DNA of 64,000 nt from Avibacterium gallinarum (GCF_002921135.1 NZ_PQVJ01000015.1:1-64000); one strand, 5' to 3'; positions 53,599-62,567 are shown, numbered from the stretch's first letter. Numbers and translations are program-made. The notes: generated by a model not told the origin, from the letters alone.

Positions 53599-53614
53599 TG
53601 TGATATTCTTCACA
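53599..53614. promoter_or_regulatory. CRP-binding site upstream of glpT
   Basis: TGTGATATTCTTCACA matches TGTGA-N6-TCACA perfectly, about 58 bases before the glpT start codon on the minus strand. It sits between glpT and the divergent mobB; control of glpT is the more likely role, as CRP activates glpT in other species. Confidence 0.85.
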
Positions 53615-53669
53615 AAAAGATCATTGTTAAATTTAATTGCTGAATTAACTTTCAAATAGAGGACATAAA

Positions 53670-54170
53670 ATGCGCCCAATGCTTGGCATTACAGGATATA
53701 GCGGCACTGGCAAAACCACTTTGCTGGAAAAACTTTTACCTCAGCTTGCTGATTTAGGCTTGCGCGTGGCGGTGATTAAGCATAGTCACCATAACGCGCA
53801 GGTGGATAAAGAGGGCAAGGATAGCTGGCGAATGAAAGAAGCAGGCGCGAGCCAAGTGGTAATGGCTTGTGATAACCGTTGGGCATTGATGACGGAAACC
53901 GCGCAGCCCGTGAGTTTAGACTATTTGGCAGCACAATTTGATCCGCAGCTGACGGATTTGATTTTGGTGGAAGGCTTCAAACACGAACCTATTGCAAAGA
54001 TTTTATTGCATCGCAAAACAATGGAGAAAGCCTTGCCTGAGCTTGATGAAAAAGTGATTGCGCTCGCCACAGATTACCCTTTAGGCTGCGCCGTGCCACA
54101 TTTGGATATTAATCAGGTTGAGCAAATTGCCGCATTTATTTTTCATTGGTATCAACAACAAATGAAATAA
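53670..54170 (+). CDS. mobB: Molybdopterin-guanine dinucleotide adapter protein MobB
   Basis: MobB is a GTP-binding protein that assists MobA in making the MGD cofactor but is not essential in E. coli. The 166-aa protein has a Walker A motif GYSGTGKTTL, the switch region VIKHSHHNAQVDKEGKDSWR and ILVEGFKHEPIAKI. It is unlinked from mobA here and is followed after about 27 bases by an MFS transporter gene. Confidence 0.93.
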   Translation: MRPMLGITGYSGTGKTTLLEKLLPQLADLGLRVAVIKHSHHNAQVDKEGKDSWRMKEAGASQVVMACDNRWALMTETAQPVSLDYLAAQFDPQLTDLILVEGFKHEPIAKILLHRKTMEKALPELDEKVIALATDYPLGCAVPHLDINQVEQIAAFIFHWYQQQMK

Positions 54171-54197
54171 AGTGCGGTGCAAAATCGCAAAATTTTT

Positions 54198-55592
54198 ATG
54201 ACAGAAACGAAAAATTATACAGGCTTGGCGTGGATTGCTGCCGTTGCCTTTTTTATGCAAACCTTAGACGCGACCATTTTGAATACGGCGTTGCCGACTA
54301 TTTCGCGCAGTCTAAATGAATCGCCGCTGAATATGCAGTTGGCGATCATTAGCTATGCTTTGACGGTGGCGTTGTTTATTCCGTTAAGCGGTTGGGCGGC
54401 GGATAAATTTGGTACGCGTAAGGTTTTTCGTGCTGCCATTGGCGTTTTTGTGCTGGGATCGGTGGCGTGCGCCTTATCACAATCCCTCGCACACTTAATT
54501 TTTGCTCGGATTTTACAAGGGCTTGGTGGCGCGTTAATGATGCCTGTTGCGCGCCTTGCGATAATCCGTAGCGTGCCGAAAAATCAGCTGTTAAATGCGT
54601 GGAATATTATGGCGATGGCAGGCCTTATTGGACCAATTCTTGGGCCTGTGTTGGGCGGCTTAATCGTAACTTATATGACCTGGCATTGGATTTTCTTAAT
54701 TAATATTCCCATTGGTCTGGCAGGGATTTTCCTTGCAGGCGTTTATATGCCAAATATGAAAGGGCAGGTTAGCCGTTTAGATAAATGGGGTTTTGTGCTG
54801 TTTGCGGGCGGGCTTGTGGGCTTGACCTTGGGGCTGGATCTGGTGGCTGAGCATTTCACCGCAACTTGGATTGCGTTAGTGGTGCTAGCGGTAGGAATGG
54901 CATTTCTGGCTTGCTATTATCTTTATGCCAAACGCGTTCACAATCCGCTAATGCCCCTTTCTTTGTTTCATATTCGCACTTTTCGTTTAGGCTTTATTGC
55001 TAATTTATTTATTCGCCTGTGTGGCTCGGGCGTACCGTTTTTGCTACCGCTAATGCTCCAAGTGGTATTTCATTACAGCGCAGAAGTGGCAGGCTGGCTA
55101 ATGGTGCCAATTGCCGTGAGTTCAATGGCGTTCAAGCCGCTGATTCGAGGCATTCTTTCTCGTTTTGGTTATAAGAAAACGCTGATCAGCACCGCCATTG
55201 TGATGACTTTCGTGATTGCTGCAATGAGCTTACTACAACGACACACGCCAATTTGGCAAATGGTGCTGATTTTATTGGCATACGGCGGTTGTATGTCGGT
55301 CAGTTTCACCGCGATCAACACCTTAACCGTCGGCGATTTATCCGACAACAACGCCAGCGCGGGTTCAACAATGCTGAGCGTGATTCAGCAAGTAGGAATT
55401 GGTATTGGTATTGCGGTTTCTTCGGTGATTTTAGGTTTATACCGCAACGCCCTTGGAGAAAGTGTTGAACAGCTACAACAAGCTTTTAGCTATACATTCC
55501 TCACCTCTAGCCTGTTTGGCTTAATCCTCGTTTTGATTTTGACAAGACTTCAGCAAAACGATGGGGAAAATTTACAAATAAAGAAAAATTAA
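54198..55592 (+). CDS. mdtD: DHA2-family multidrug transporter, MdtD-like
   Basis: A 464-aa MFS drug:H+ antiporter with 14 predicted helices. MdtD-like features are FFMQTLDATILNTALP in helix 1, RILQGLGGALMMPVARLAI and GPVLGGLIVTYMTWHWIF (antiporter motif C region). E. coli mdtD belongs to the mdtABCD-baeSR operon, absent here, so its natural substrate is uncertain. The ATG at 54198 matches the family N-terminus; an upstream GTG frame overlaps an uptake signal. pdxH follows with a strong AAGGAGG site. Confidence 0.85.
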   Translation: MTETKNYTGLAWIAAVAFFMQTLDATILNTALPTISRSLNESPLNMQLAIISYALTVALFIPLSGWAADKFGTRKVFRAAIGVFVLGSVACALSQSLAHLIFARILQGLGGALMMPVARLAIIRSVPKNQLLNAWNIMAMAGLIGPILGPVLGGLIVTYMTWHWIFLINIPIGLAGIFLAGVYMPNMKGQVSRLDKWGFVLFAGGLVGLTLGLDLVAEHFTATWIALVVLAVGMAFLACYYLYAKRVHNPLMPLSLFHIRTFRLGFIANLFIRLCGSGVPFLLPLMLQVVFHYSAEVAGWLMVPIAVSSMAFKPLIRGILSRFGYKKTLISTAIVMTFVIAAMSLLQRHTPIWQMVLILLAYGGCMSVSFTAINTLTVGDLSDNNASAGSTMLSVIQQVGIGIGIAVSSVILGLYRNALGESVEQLQQAFSYTFLTSSLFGLILVLILTRLQQNDGENLQIKKN

Positions 55593-55601
55593 GGAGGCGT
55601 G

Positions 55602-56237
55602 ATGAATTTACAAGATATTCGCCAAGAATATAGCCAACAGAATTTATCGAAAGCCCATTGCCCTGATGAGCCAATGACGTTGTTTGAACAATGGCTGCAA
55701 GAAGCAATACAAGCACAGGTAAATGAACCCACTGCAATGAATTTAGCAACAGTGGAAAAAAATGGCAAACCAAGCAGCAGAATGGTGTTATTAAAGCAAA
55801 CCACCGAACAAGGTTTTATTTTCTTTACTAACTACCTCAGCCGTAAAGGGCAAGCGCTCACTCATCAGCCCTTTGCCGCCCTTACCTTCTTCTGGCCAGA
55901 ATTAGAGCGCCAAATCCGTATTGAAGGAGCAGTTGAACAACTTCCTACCTGCGATTCTGATGCATATTTTGCCAGCCGCCCCTATCAAAGCCAACTTGGC
56001 GCTTGGGCGAGCGAACAAAGTGCAGTGCTTTCAAGTAAAGCTGTTTTACTGAGTAAAGCCGTAATGTTTGCGATTAAATATCCGCTTACTGTGCCGCGTC
56101 CACCTCATTGGGGCGGCTATATTCTATTACCAGAAATGGTCGAGTTTTGGCAAGGTCGCCCAAGCCGTTTACACGATAGGATTCGCTATTTACGCACTGA
56201 TGAACAGCACTGGCAAAAAGATCGCCTATCGCCTTAA
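55602..56237 (+). CDS. pdxH: Pyridoxamine/pyridoxine 5'-phosphate oxidase
   Basis: PdxH is the FMN-dependent last step in making pyridoxal 5'-phosphate, the cofactor of Dat and Ddc in this window. The 211-aa protein has [49 protein letters not shown] and the C-terminal block [14 protein letters not shown]. The ATG at 55602 follows AAGGAGG. Its stop overlaps by 4 bases the stop of the convergent ketosynthase-like gene, and no terminator separates them. Confidence 0.96.
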   Translation: MNLQDIRQEYSQQNLSKAHCPDEPMTLFEQWLQEAIQAQVNEPTAMNLATVEKNGKPSSRMVLLKQTTEQGFIFFTNYLSRKGQALTHQPFAALTFFWPELERQIRIEGAVEQLPTCDSDAYFASRPYQSQLGAWASEQSAVLSSKAVLLSKAVMFAIKYPLTVPRPPHWGGYILLPEMVEFWQGRPSRLHDRIRYLRTDEQHWQKDRLSP

Positions 56238-56878
56238 TCTGATAAATTTCCTATATCTAACCCAAATTGCAAATAATGCTCAGCAGGGAGTTGCGCAGAT
56301 ATGGAGGAAAAAGAAAGTGCGGTAGAAAAATTTGGCAAATTTTGCACCGCACTTGTTGTTAGCGTATTTTCTTCTGCGGCATTGCTGAGCAACCACCAGC
56401 AGCTTCCTTCCCATTCTGTATCAGTGGGCGATTCAAATCCCCAGCCTAGCAATACTTGCTCCGTTGTGCCGTTTTTCAATTCTGTTTGCGCCAGTTGTAA
56501 TGGCTGTGCGTTATCTTCTGGTGAAGTGATCAAGAAAATACTATTCCCTGTAGTTTGCAACAGCTGTGCAAGCTGAAAAACTGTTGCGTTATTGAGATTT
56601 GCCATAAAATCCAACGGACTAGGCAAATCTTGTTCCATTAACTGGTGGAATAATTTGTTGAATTTACTTGGTGAATTAAAGGGGGAAGCCAAGTAAATGG
56701 CTGTGTTTGGCGTAATATAGGGCTTTAGCGGTAATGCACCAAGCAAGCAGAGTTGAGTAAATTTGCTTAAACGGCGAGCGTCCACACCAAAGGCTTTAAG
56801 CTGTTGTCGTAGTTCTGCCTCACTCTGCCCTTGTGTGATAAATTGGCTTTGGTGCTGGAGATAAATATTTGATTTCAT
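56234..56878 (-). CDS. Ketosynthase-like (chain-length-factor type) protein
   Basis: A 214-aa protein, last gene of the acyl-assembly operon. It resembles the N-terminal half of ketosynthase-like subunits (Ketoacyl-synt_2 type): [36 protein letters not shown], and [21 protein letters not shown]. No active-site Cys is present, so it probably acts as a structural partner of the catalytic ketosynthase just upstream. The ATG at 56878 is preferred because an upstream extension would lie inside that gene in another frame. Stops of this gene and convergent pdxH overlap. An inverted pair of uptake signals lies inside near 56313-56353. Confidence 0.75.
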   Translation of the reverse strand: MKSNIYLQHQSQFITQGQSEAELRQQLKAFGVDARRLSKFTQLCLLGALPLKPYITPNTAIYLASPFNSPSKFNKLFHQLMEQDLPSPLDFMANLNNATVFQLAQLLQTTGNSIFLITSPEDNAQPLQLAQTELKNGTTEQVLLGWGFESPTDTEWEGSCWWLLSNAAEENTLTTSAVQNLPNFSTALSFSSISAQLPAEHYLQFGLDIGNLSD

Positions 56879-56883
56879 TTTAA

Positions 56884-57942
56884 TTACACTTTCCCTTGCC
56901 AGTGAAGAATCCAAGCGATATTGCCGCCACCAAAACCTAAAAAGTAATTCAAATAATAGCCAGTGGGAAGCGGTTTCACTTGCTTTTCTATTACACCTTG
57001 TGGCGTGATGAACAGACAATCTGCGTTCTCTTGTTGTAATTGTTGCCAAAGCCACGCGGTTTCCATTGCCCCACTTGCGCCTAAACTATGTCCAAGGTAA
57101 GGCTTTGCTAACAAGCAAGGAATAGTCGAAAATTGCTGTTGTAAAAATGCCATTTCCATTTCATCGCTGTTTCCACCCACAGCGTGAACTTTAATGCCAG
57201 CCAGTTGGTGAGCTTGCAATCCTGCCTTATGCAAACAATTTCCGATCAGTTGAGCAAATGCGTCTGCGGAGCTATTGGTGAGATTATGGTGATCCGTAAT
57301 GGTGGTGATGGCAGAAATTTCTAGCTTTTTCTCTGGATTTGGTTGATTTTCCAATGCCACACAAGCGATGCCTTCCCCTAAAATAATACCGTTACTTTGT
57401 ACAAAAGGCTGATAGGGCAAATCTGCTGCCAGCAAGTGCATTGCGTTGAAATGTTCAAAGGTTAAACGGTTAAACATTTCAAATCCAATCACCAATGCGC
57501 GCTCACATTGTCCTTGTGCAATCATTTGATAGGCATAGCCCATTGCCTGTGCAGATGAAGTGCAAGACGTGGCAAAGCTGAAAACCTGTGTTTGATAGCG
57601 TGCTTTTAGTCGTTCCGCGATCACCACTAGGCTGTATTCTTGCGGTAAAGGTTGATTGTTTTGCCAACGAAATTCGCAATCACTCATTAAATACGCCGTT
57701 GAGCCTAAAAGAATGGGGGTATTGTGCAATCTATCAGCTCGCCAACCCCACTGTATTAATAGGTTGTCAATATGCTGTTCTAAATAAGTGCAGAGCTGAT
57801 CGAAATTCAGCAACGGTTGCTCAAAAGCGCGAAAATAGGGCAAATCCTGCGTTTGCCCAAGCATTGAAGATTGTTGCCAAGGATTGAGTTTGGCAGTTTG
57901 TGCATTTTGCTGGCTGACTGCGGTGATATAAACTTTTTGCAT
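56884..57942 (-). CDS. Beta-ketoacyl synthase
   Basis: A 352-aa thiolase-fold condensing enzyme. Active-site Cys127 is in FATSCTSSAQA; the first His is H253 in HAVGGNSDE, replacing the usual HGTGT; the second His is H285 with K280 in KPYLGHSLGASGAME; and GFGGGN closes the chain. Residues for condensation are therefore present though the His-1 loop is atypical. It should extend acyl chains on the ACP encoded 2 bases upstream. It starts without a clear ribosome site, suggesting coupling. It is distinct from FabB and FabF. Confidence 0.85.
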   Translation of the reverse strand: MQKVYITAVSQQNAQTAKLNPWQQSSMLGQTQDLPYFRAFEQPLLNFDQLCTYLEQHIDNLLIQWGWRADRLHNTPILLGSTAYLMSDCEFRWQNNQPLPQEYSLVVIAERLKARYQTQVFSFATSCTSSAQAMGYAYQMIAQGQCERALVIGFEMFNRLTFEHFNAMHLLAADLPYQPFVQSNGIILGEGIACVALENQPNPEKKLEISAITTITDHHNLTNSSADAFAQLIGNCLHKAGLQAHQLAGIKVHAVGGNSDEMEMAFLQQQFSTIPCLLAKPYLGHSLGASGAMETAWLWQQLQQENADCLFITPQGVIEKQVKPLPTGYYLNYFLGFGGGNIAWILHWQGKV

Positions 57943-57944
57943 AG

Positions 57945-58229
57945 TTAAGAATATTGGTTACGAATAAAGCTCGCTAAATCACGAATATTCATCATATGCT
58001 TACGCACCATTCGATCGCCATTTAATCTCACTTTAAAATGGGCTTGCAGTGCCACCGCAATTTGTAGCGCATCTAAAGAATCTAACTGGATACGGCTTTG
58101 TTCACCAAATAACGGCTCATCATCGCTAATTGTGCTGGGATCGATGTCCATTTTATCGCTTTCTTGCACGATCAAGTTTTTCAATTGTTGTTCTAACTCA
58201 GGTTGGCTGAGAGTAAAAATGTAGCTCAT
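57945..58229 (-). CDS. Acyl carrier protein
   Basis: A 94-aa carrier protein; Ser51 in LDSLDALQIA is the expected phosphopantetheine site, in a four-helix ACP fold. It differs from housekeeping AcpP (Asp-Ser-Leu kept, but basic residues such as RLNGDRMVRKH in helix III) and resembles ACPs of aryl-polyene and small polyketide clusters. The ATG at 58229 shares a base with the stop codon of the upstream permease. The ORF continues further up inside the permease in another frame but that part is not coding. No phosphopantetheinyl transferase is in the window. Confidence 0.88.
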   Translation of the reverse strand: MSYIFTLSQPELEQQLKNLIVQESDKMDIDPSTISDDEPLFGEQSRIQLDSLDALQIAVALQAHFKVRLNGDRMVRKHMMNIRDLASFIRNQYS

Positions 58230-59473
58230 TAAAATCTCGCTTGTGTTTTGAGTTGATGGGCGTAAACCAGCACAGCAATCAATAGCATTGCTGCACCAAA
58301 CCCCGTTAAAAGCCAAAGTTCAGGCTGAATTTGCATTAATGTAGCCTGATTTAATAATAGCTGCTGAAATGCCGTTAATGCCCACCCCATTGGTGAAAAT
58401 TGGGCGATTTTTTGCATAATCTCAGGCATTACATAAGTTGGCACCATAATGCCACCAATGGCCGCCATAATGATAATGCCACCACCACCTAGCACCACGG
58501 CTTGTTCTGTGGTGCGTGCAATCACACTAATGAATAAGCCGTAACCTAACGCAGAAAGACTTACCGCAGCTGACAGCACCGCATAATGCCACCACTCACC
58601 ATTTAAGCTAAAAGCGGGCATAGCAAGCATTGGTAGCACCCAATAGCCTAGGGCGATCATTCCAATAAATTGGCATTGATTGATAAAAAAATACGGCACT
58701 AATTTTGCCAAAATCAGTTGCAAACTTGAGGCTCTTGCCAAACGCAGACGAGTGAGCGTGTTGGTTTGTCGCTCCATCGCCATTACGTTAGAAAGGGGGA
58801 TCATAATAAAAAACATACCAAAAATTAACCACGCAGGCACGCTATGTTGTACCGCATTAGGCTGATTAACCGTTTCCCCTTGACGGTTAAGATAAATTTC
58901 CTGCCAACGCTCTTGTGCCAAATAGGTATTGATTTCATTGAATTTTTTATTCAACGCTTGATTAACTTCTTGCTGAATTTGTTTCATCGGATTGCGTTGA
59001 TTATTTTTCAACACAATGTGATTATCTTTCGAATAACGCTCAAGCCGCTGCTGGCTATAATGTTTCTGCAAGATACCTTTCACCCCAAGCAACCACGCAC
59101 GATCCACACTAGGGTTAAGCCAAAGTTGCAAAGGCTGTTCTTCTTTTAGGGCATTTTTATCTTGATTTGGATTAACCACAATCAAAGCAAATTTTTCTTG
59201 CTGCAAATCTTGCTGATAAGCCGCTAATTGCGCAATATCCCCTTGTTTTACGAGCAATTCCTCTTGTTGTAGTGCACTAAAAAATCCGTCATTGAGGGGA
59301 TCATTTGGCGTGCCTAGTAGCAAAATTTCGCCACGATTACCTAATTCCTTTTCACTGCTTAACGCTGCGGACATAATCAACATAAATAAAATCGGCATAA
59401 TAAATAATACTGCTACACCGTGCAGATCACGGCTTAATAGGCGTAATTCTTTAAACATCGCAGCAATTAGCAT
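58229..59473 (-). CDS. ABC-2 type exporter permease
   Basis: A 414-aa inner-membrane permease of the YhhJ/NatB kind: helix 1 at about 20-40 (AVLFIMPILFMLIMSAAL), a large extracytoplasmic domain (about 45-215), then five helices (from about 220) with VMAMERQTNTLTRLRLARA and GGIIIMAAIGGIMVPTYVMP. It pairs with the ATPase encoded just upstream (TAATG junction) and presumably exports the product made by the ACP and ketosynthase proteins. Confidence 0.88.
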   Translation of the reverse strand: MLIAAMFKELRLLSRDLHGVAVLFIMPILFMLIMSAALSSEKELGNRGEILLLGTPNDPLNDGFFSALQQEELLVKQGDIAQLAAYQQDLQQEKFALIVVNPNQDKNALKEEQPLQLWLNPSVDRAWLLGVKGILQKHYSQQRLERYSKDNHIVLKNNQRNPMKQIQQEVNQALNKKFNEINTYLAQERWQEIYLNRQGETVNQPNAVQHSVPAWLIFGMFFIMIPLSNVMAMERQTNTLTRLRLARASSLQLILAKLVPYFFINQCQFIGMIALGYWVLPMLAMPAFSLNGEWWHYAVLSAAVSLSALGYGLFISVIARTTEQAVVLGGGGIIIMAAIGGIMVPTYVMPEIMQKIAQFSPMGWALTAFQQLLLNQATLMQIQPELWLLTGFGAAMLLIAVLVYAHQLKTQARF

Positions 59474-60189
59474 TATTTTCCCGCCTGTTGTAAAAAATCC
59501 AAATAAAAATGCTCAAGGCTCTGCCCTTCTGCAAGAATGCCTTTTATTTCACCTTGATAAATCAATTTTCCTTCATTTAATAAAACTAATTTATCGCATA
59601 ATTGTTCGATTTCTTGCAGATAATGCGAGGTGTAAATCACCGTGATGCCTTGCTGAGTTAATTCCGCCACGGAATTTAAAATAAATTGGCGAGATTGGGG
59701 ATCAATGCCAACCGTAATTTCATCTAAAAAAATGACTTTAGGGCGATTAATTAAACCAATGGCGAAATTTAAACGGCGTTTTAATCCGCCTGATAAATGC
59801 TTTGCCAATCTTGATTTATAAGAAGTTAGCCCCACTTTTTCCAATAATTCAGTGAGCCAGTTTTTATCGTTGATATGATAAAGTGCGGCGAAAAATTTTA
59901 AATTTTCCCATACCGTTAATAAAGGATAAAACGCAAAATCCTGTGGCACTAAAGAAATTTGATGACGCTGCTTTTTGCTTAACTTGTGAAACGGCACGCC
60001 TTCAAAATAAATCTGCCCCTGCTGCACCGCTTGCAACCCACAAAGCAAAGACATCAATGTTGTTTTCCCCGCGCCATTAGGACCAAGCAAACCGATGGCA
60101 GAGCCTTGTTTGATAAATAGCTCTACCTCTCGCAAAGCGGAAGATGTTGAATTAGTGTAAATGTGAGTAATGTTTTGAATTTTAATCAT
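59473..60189 (-). CDS. ABC-2 type exporter ATPase
   Basis: A 238-aa ATPase with Walker A GPNGAGKTT, Q-loop LVPQDFAFYP, signature LSGGLKRRLNFAIGL, Walker B VIFLDEITVGID and the H-loop VIYTSHYLQEIE. The Walker B Glu is followed by Ile-Thr rather than Pro-Thr, slightly unusual. It is of the CcmA/NatA type used for export of lipids, polyketides or drugs. It starts 4 bases after the Shedu gene, with no good ribosome site of its own, which fits a disrupted original junction. Confidence 0.9.
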   Translation of the reverse strand: MIKIQNITHIYTNSTSSALREVELFIKQGSAIGLLGPNGAGKTTLMSLLCGLQAVQQGQIYFEGVPFHKLSKKQRHQISLVPQDFAFYPLLTVWENLKFFAALYHINDKNWLTELLEKVGLTSYKSRLAKHLSGGLKRRLNFAIGLINRPKVIFLDEITVGIDPQSRQFILNSVAELTQQGITVIYTSHYLQEIEQLCDKLVLLNEGKLIYQGEIKGILAEGQSLEHFYLDFLQQAGK

Positions 60190-60193
60190 TATT

Positions 60194-61297
60194 CTAATCT
60201 CTTATTACCCGATTAAGCCAAGAATCCCACGAGTCTAATTCAATCGGAATTGCATGATCTCTTTCGAACTTGTGTCTTTCTCGACTTTCATCATAATCAT
60301 TTTGACTTCTTCCCCCTATAATTACGGTTTTTAAGCAAATATCTTTATTTGGATCTACTAGCAATTTTCCTTTAGGGCTTAATAGATGATGAGGTGAATA
60401 TTTATTATTTTCAATCTTTTCTCGTATAGAATGACACTCTTTTCGAAAGTTATCATAATCATGGTAAACGGATATATCTATTCGATCTCTAAGCTGTTTA
60501 GCTGCTTTATGAATATCACTGTGAAAGTCTTTATATCCAGTTGAATTAATAAGATTAAAATTAGCTCCTTTTATTTCTATAAAAATAACATCCATTCGCG
60601 ATCTTCCTGCAAAAACAACAAAATCAATAAATCCGCTCCCTAAAGGGAATTCGGGTATAACAATATATTCATCCTCAATGTGAGAATACATTTCACCAAG
60701 TAATGATAAGTCTGAACGTAAAAAAGGTAATAAATCTTTTCTTTCTTTACCTCCATTTTCTATAATATTTTTTAATGCCGCCTTTGTTTTCTTTTTATTT
60801 TCAATATCAAGAAATCTACGAGTGTAATCAGGGTTTTTATGATATTTACTAAATGAGAAATTTTTGTGTTGGGAAATCAACTCTTGTGTTTTTTCAAAAA
60901 TCTTTCTGTTTTTAAGGCTGTTAGTGATTAAATCATCTTTATAAGAAATTCCTATCATGTCAATTAATTTTTGCAATGATATTCTTTCCCATTCAGGGCT
61001 AGTAATATTATTTTCAAAAGTTACTGAATTAAAACTAAATGGAGTATAACTATAACTGTTATATTCTTCATAATGCTCAATAAATTTTGCTGATGAGTCA
61101 AGAATAAACCCTTCTTCATACAAGCCTCTTACGATATCCTCAATACAATTAGTTATTGACATTCCATCATTATTATCTAGCTCAGTGAGAATAACTATAA
61201 CTCCATCCTTTGCGGAAAATATTCTTACTCTACAAAATCCATTATTCGCATTCTTAATATTACTTTGAAAATCAAAAATAAAGTCTGATATTTTCAT
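60194..61297 (-). CDS. sduA: Shedu-family anti-phage nuclease (SduA-like, DUF4263)
   Basis: Shedu is a single-gene anti-phage system whose protein carries a PD-(D/E)xK-type nuclease domain (DUF4263). In this 367-aa protein the nuclease centre is D225 (GSGFIDFVVF), E241-x-K243 (FIEIKGANFNL) and Q268 (HKAAKQLRDRI). The N-terminal 200 residues are family-variable and may sense invasion. It has a strong AAGGAGGAG site. It is visibly more AT-rich than the genes on both sides and lies inside an unrelated operon, between the BtrH-like gene and the ABC ATPase, suggesting later insertion. Confidence 0.82.
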   Translation of the reverse strand: MKISDFIFDFQSNIKNANNGFCRVRIFSAKDGVIVILTELDNNDGMSITNCIEDIVRGLYEEGFILDSSAKFIEHYEEYNSYSYTPFSFNSVTFENNITSPEWERISLQKLIDMIGISYKDDLITNSLKNRKIFEKTQELISQHKNFSFSKYHKNPDYTRRFLDIENKKKTKAALKNIIENGGKERKDLLPFLRSDLSLLGEMYSHIEDEYIVIPEFPLGSGFIDFVVFAGRSRMDVIFIEIKGANFNLINSTGYKDFHSDIHKAAKQLRDRIDISVYHDYDNFRKECHSIREKIENNKYSPHHLLSPKGKLLVDPNKDICLKTVIIGGRSQNDYDESRERHKFERDHAIPIELDSWDSWLNRVIRD

Positions 61298-61332
61298 TTA
61301 GCTCTCCTCCTTAGTATATTTATATTATAAAG

Positions 61333-62334
61333 CTATAAATTCGATAATATTAGTTGCTTCCATAAAAACTTTTCTTTCTCCGCAATTTCACAAAGAGATT
61401 TTGCTACATCAAGATATCCCCCTGTAGTCGGCTCGCGACACTGCCTCACACAAAGGCTGGCAAATTGTCGCCATTGATCACCGATTTCGGTCATTTGTTG
61501 TGAGGCTTGTTTGAATTTTGACTCTTGGCAGATCTCTGCCGCTTGCTCTAGGAAATAGGCATAAATATAACGAAAGCCTGCACCACCTGTGCCAATTTCT
61601 TCTTGCATTCGCACGATATGACCGAGAAATAATTTCTTGTATTTTTCACTTTGTTTGCTATGAGCAAATTTTTCAATTTGCTTTGCAAGAGAGCACATTC
61701 CACGCACGCCAACAAACCAAAGTGGTGCGAGCATTTGTTTGGCGTTTTTGCGAATGGCTTTGCGTAAAATTGTGGGTAAATCAAGTGCGGTCAAATTTGG
61801 CGAAGTTTTCCAATAATACATCAACCCTTTCGCTGCTAACGCCCCTTTGGCAAAACGCGCACGTTCTAAATCCTGTACAGAACAGCGTTGCACCTGCTCA
61901 AACACAGGATCGCTAATTAAATATTCGTTCTCCTGTTTGCCATAAACTAATAAGTTATGTGCATTAAAATGAAAACGCATTTCGGGCGGAAAATAAGGCA
62001 ACCAAAACACCGAAGTTTGTAACCCCACCAGCTTTCCTTGCACCAAGGCGTTATCTAAAGCCTGTTGCCCTTGTTGCGCCGAACGAAAACGTTTTAACGC
62101 AAGTTTCCCTTTTAATATTTTTGACACTTTTTTAAGAATTGACCCCGGCGGCATTCGATAAGAAATTAACGGCATTCCGCCAATTTTAATTTGTGGAATA
62201 TAAACAAAGGTCAATGCGGAAGCCAAGCCAAATACCATTGCTTCGTTGAAATCAACGCCTTGCGATTTGAGTAAAGTGGACATCACCCCACTTTCGCAAT
62301 GGGCGGTGTGTTGGTGTTCAAAATCGTGATTCAT
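61333..62334 (-). CDS. BtrH-like acyltransferase (BtrH N-terminal plus DUF4872 domains)
   Basis: A 333-aa protein with the BtrH N-terminal domain (about 10-140), a Cys-peptidase-like fold: candidate nucleophile Cys13 in HTAHCESG, then FGLASALTFVY, and FNAHNLLVYG with the candidate His. The C-terminal two-thirds resembles DUF4872. In butirosin synthesis BtrH moves an acyl group from an ACP to an amine, so here it may transfer the chain built on the ACP of this operon. It would be the first gene of the cluster, now separated from the ABC genes by the Shedu gene. Confidence 0.78.
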   Translation of the reverse strand: MNHDFEHQHTAHCESGVMSTLLKSQGVDFNEAMVFGLASALTFVYIPQIKIGGMPLISYRMPPGSILKKVSKILKGKLALKRFRSAQQGQQALDNALVQGKLVGLQTSVFWLPYFPPEMRFHFNAHNLLVYGKQENEYLISDPVFEQVQRCSVQDLERARFAKGALAAKGLMYYWKTSPNLTALDLPTILRKAIRKNAKQMLAPLWFVGVRGMCSLAKQIEKFAHSKQSEKYKKLFLGHIVRMQEEIGTGGAGFRYIYAYFLEQAAEICQESKFKQASQQMTEIGDQWRQFASLCVRQCREPTTGGYLDVAKSLCEIAEKEKFLWKQLILSNL

Positions 62335-62376
62335 TTTTTAATTTTTTTGAAAATTGAGTTGTTTCTTTTTGAACTG

Positions 62377-62555
62377 TCAATTAAAAGTTGACGGTTGAAT
62401 TTTCATCAAATTCACTTTTATCAAAACGACTTTAATATACTTGCTGATATTCTGTTTAGTGGTTTGACAAAGCTGTGCAATTTCCAACTGATTGAGCCAA
62501 AGTTGAGAACCTAATTCTCCTCGGTTATCTAGATTATAATACGGTTTTCTTCCAT
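62377..62555 (-). pseudogene. Remnant of a RhuM-family gene, frameshifted and truncated
   Basis: Read from the ATG at 62555, MEENRIII runs into a stop; shifting frame gives NLDNRGELGSQLWLNQLEIA and then QLCQTTKQNISKYIK, the N-terminal KilA-N-like signature of RhuM/virulence-type proteins (WLTQxQxAELF...SKQNISxHIK). After that the frame loses similarity and stops at 62377. A full RhuM protein is over 300 aa, so only the first fifth remains. Such genes are typical of mobile and defence islands. Confidence 0.75.
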
Positions 62556-62567
62556 ATTTAGCAGTTT

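Noticed and set aside
56884-57055. N-terminal extension of the ketosynthase-like gene up to 57055
   Set aside because: The extra 59 codons overlap the upstream ketosynthase in a different frame, are Arg-rich and unlike the family; the ATG at 56878 is a better start.
58230-58316. N-terminal extension of the acyl carrier protein to 58316
   Set aside because: It overlaps the permease in another frame; the ACP fold begins at MSYIFTLSQPE.
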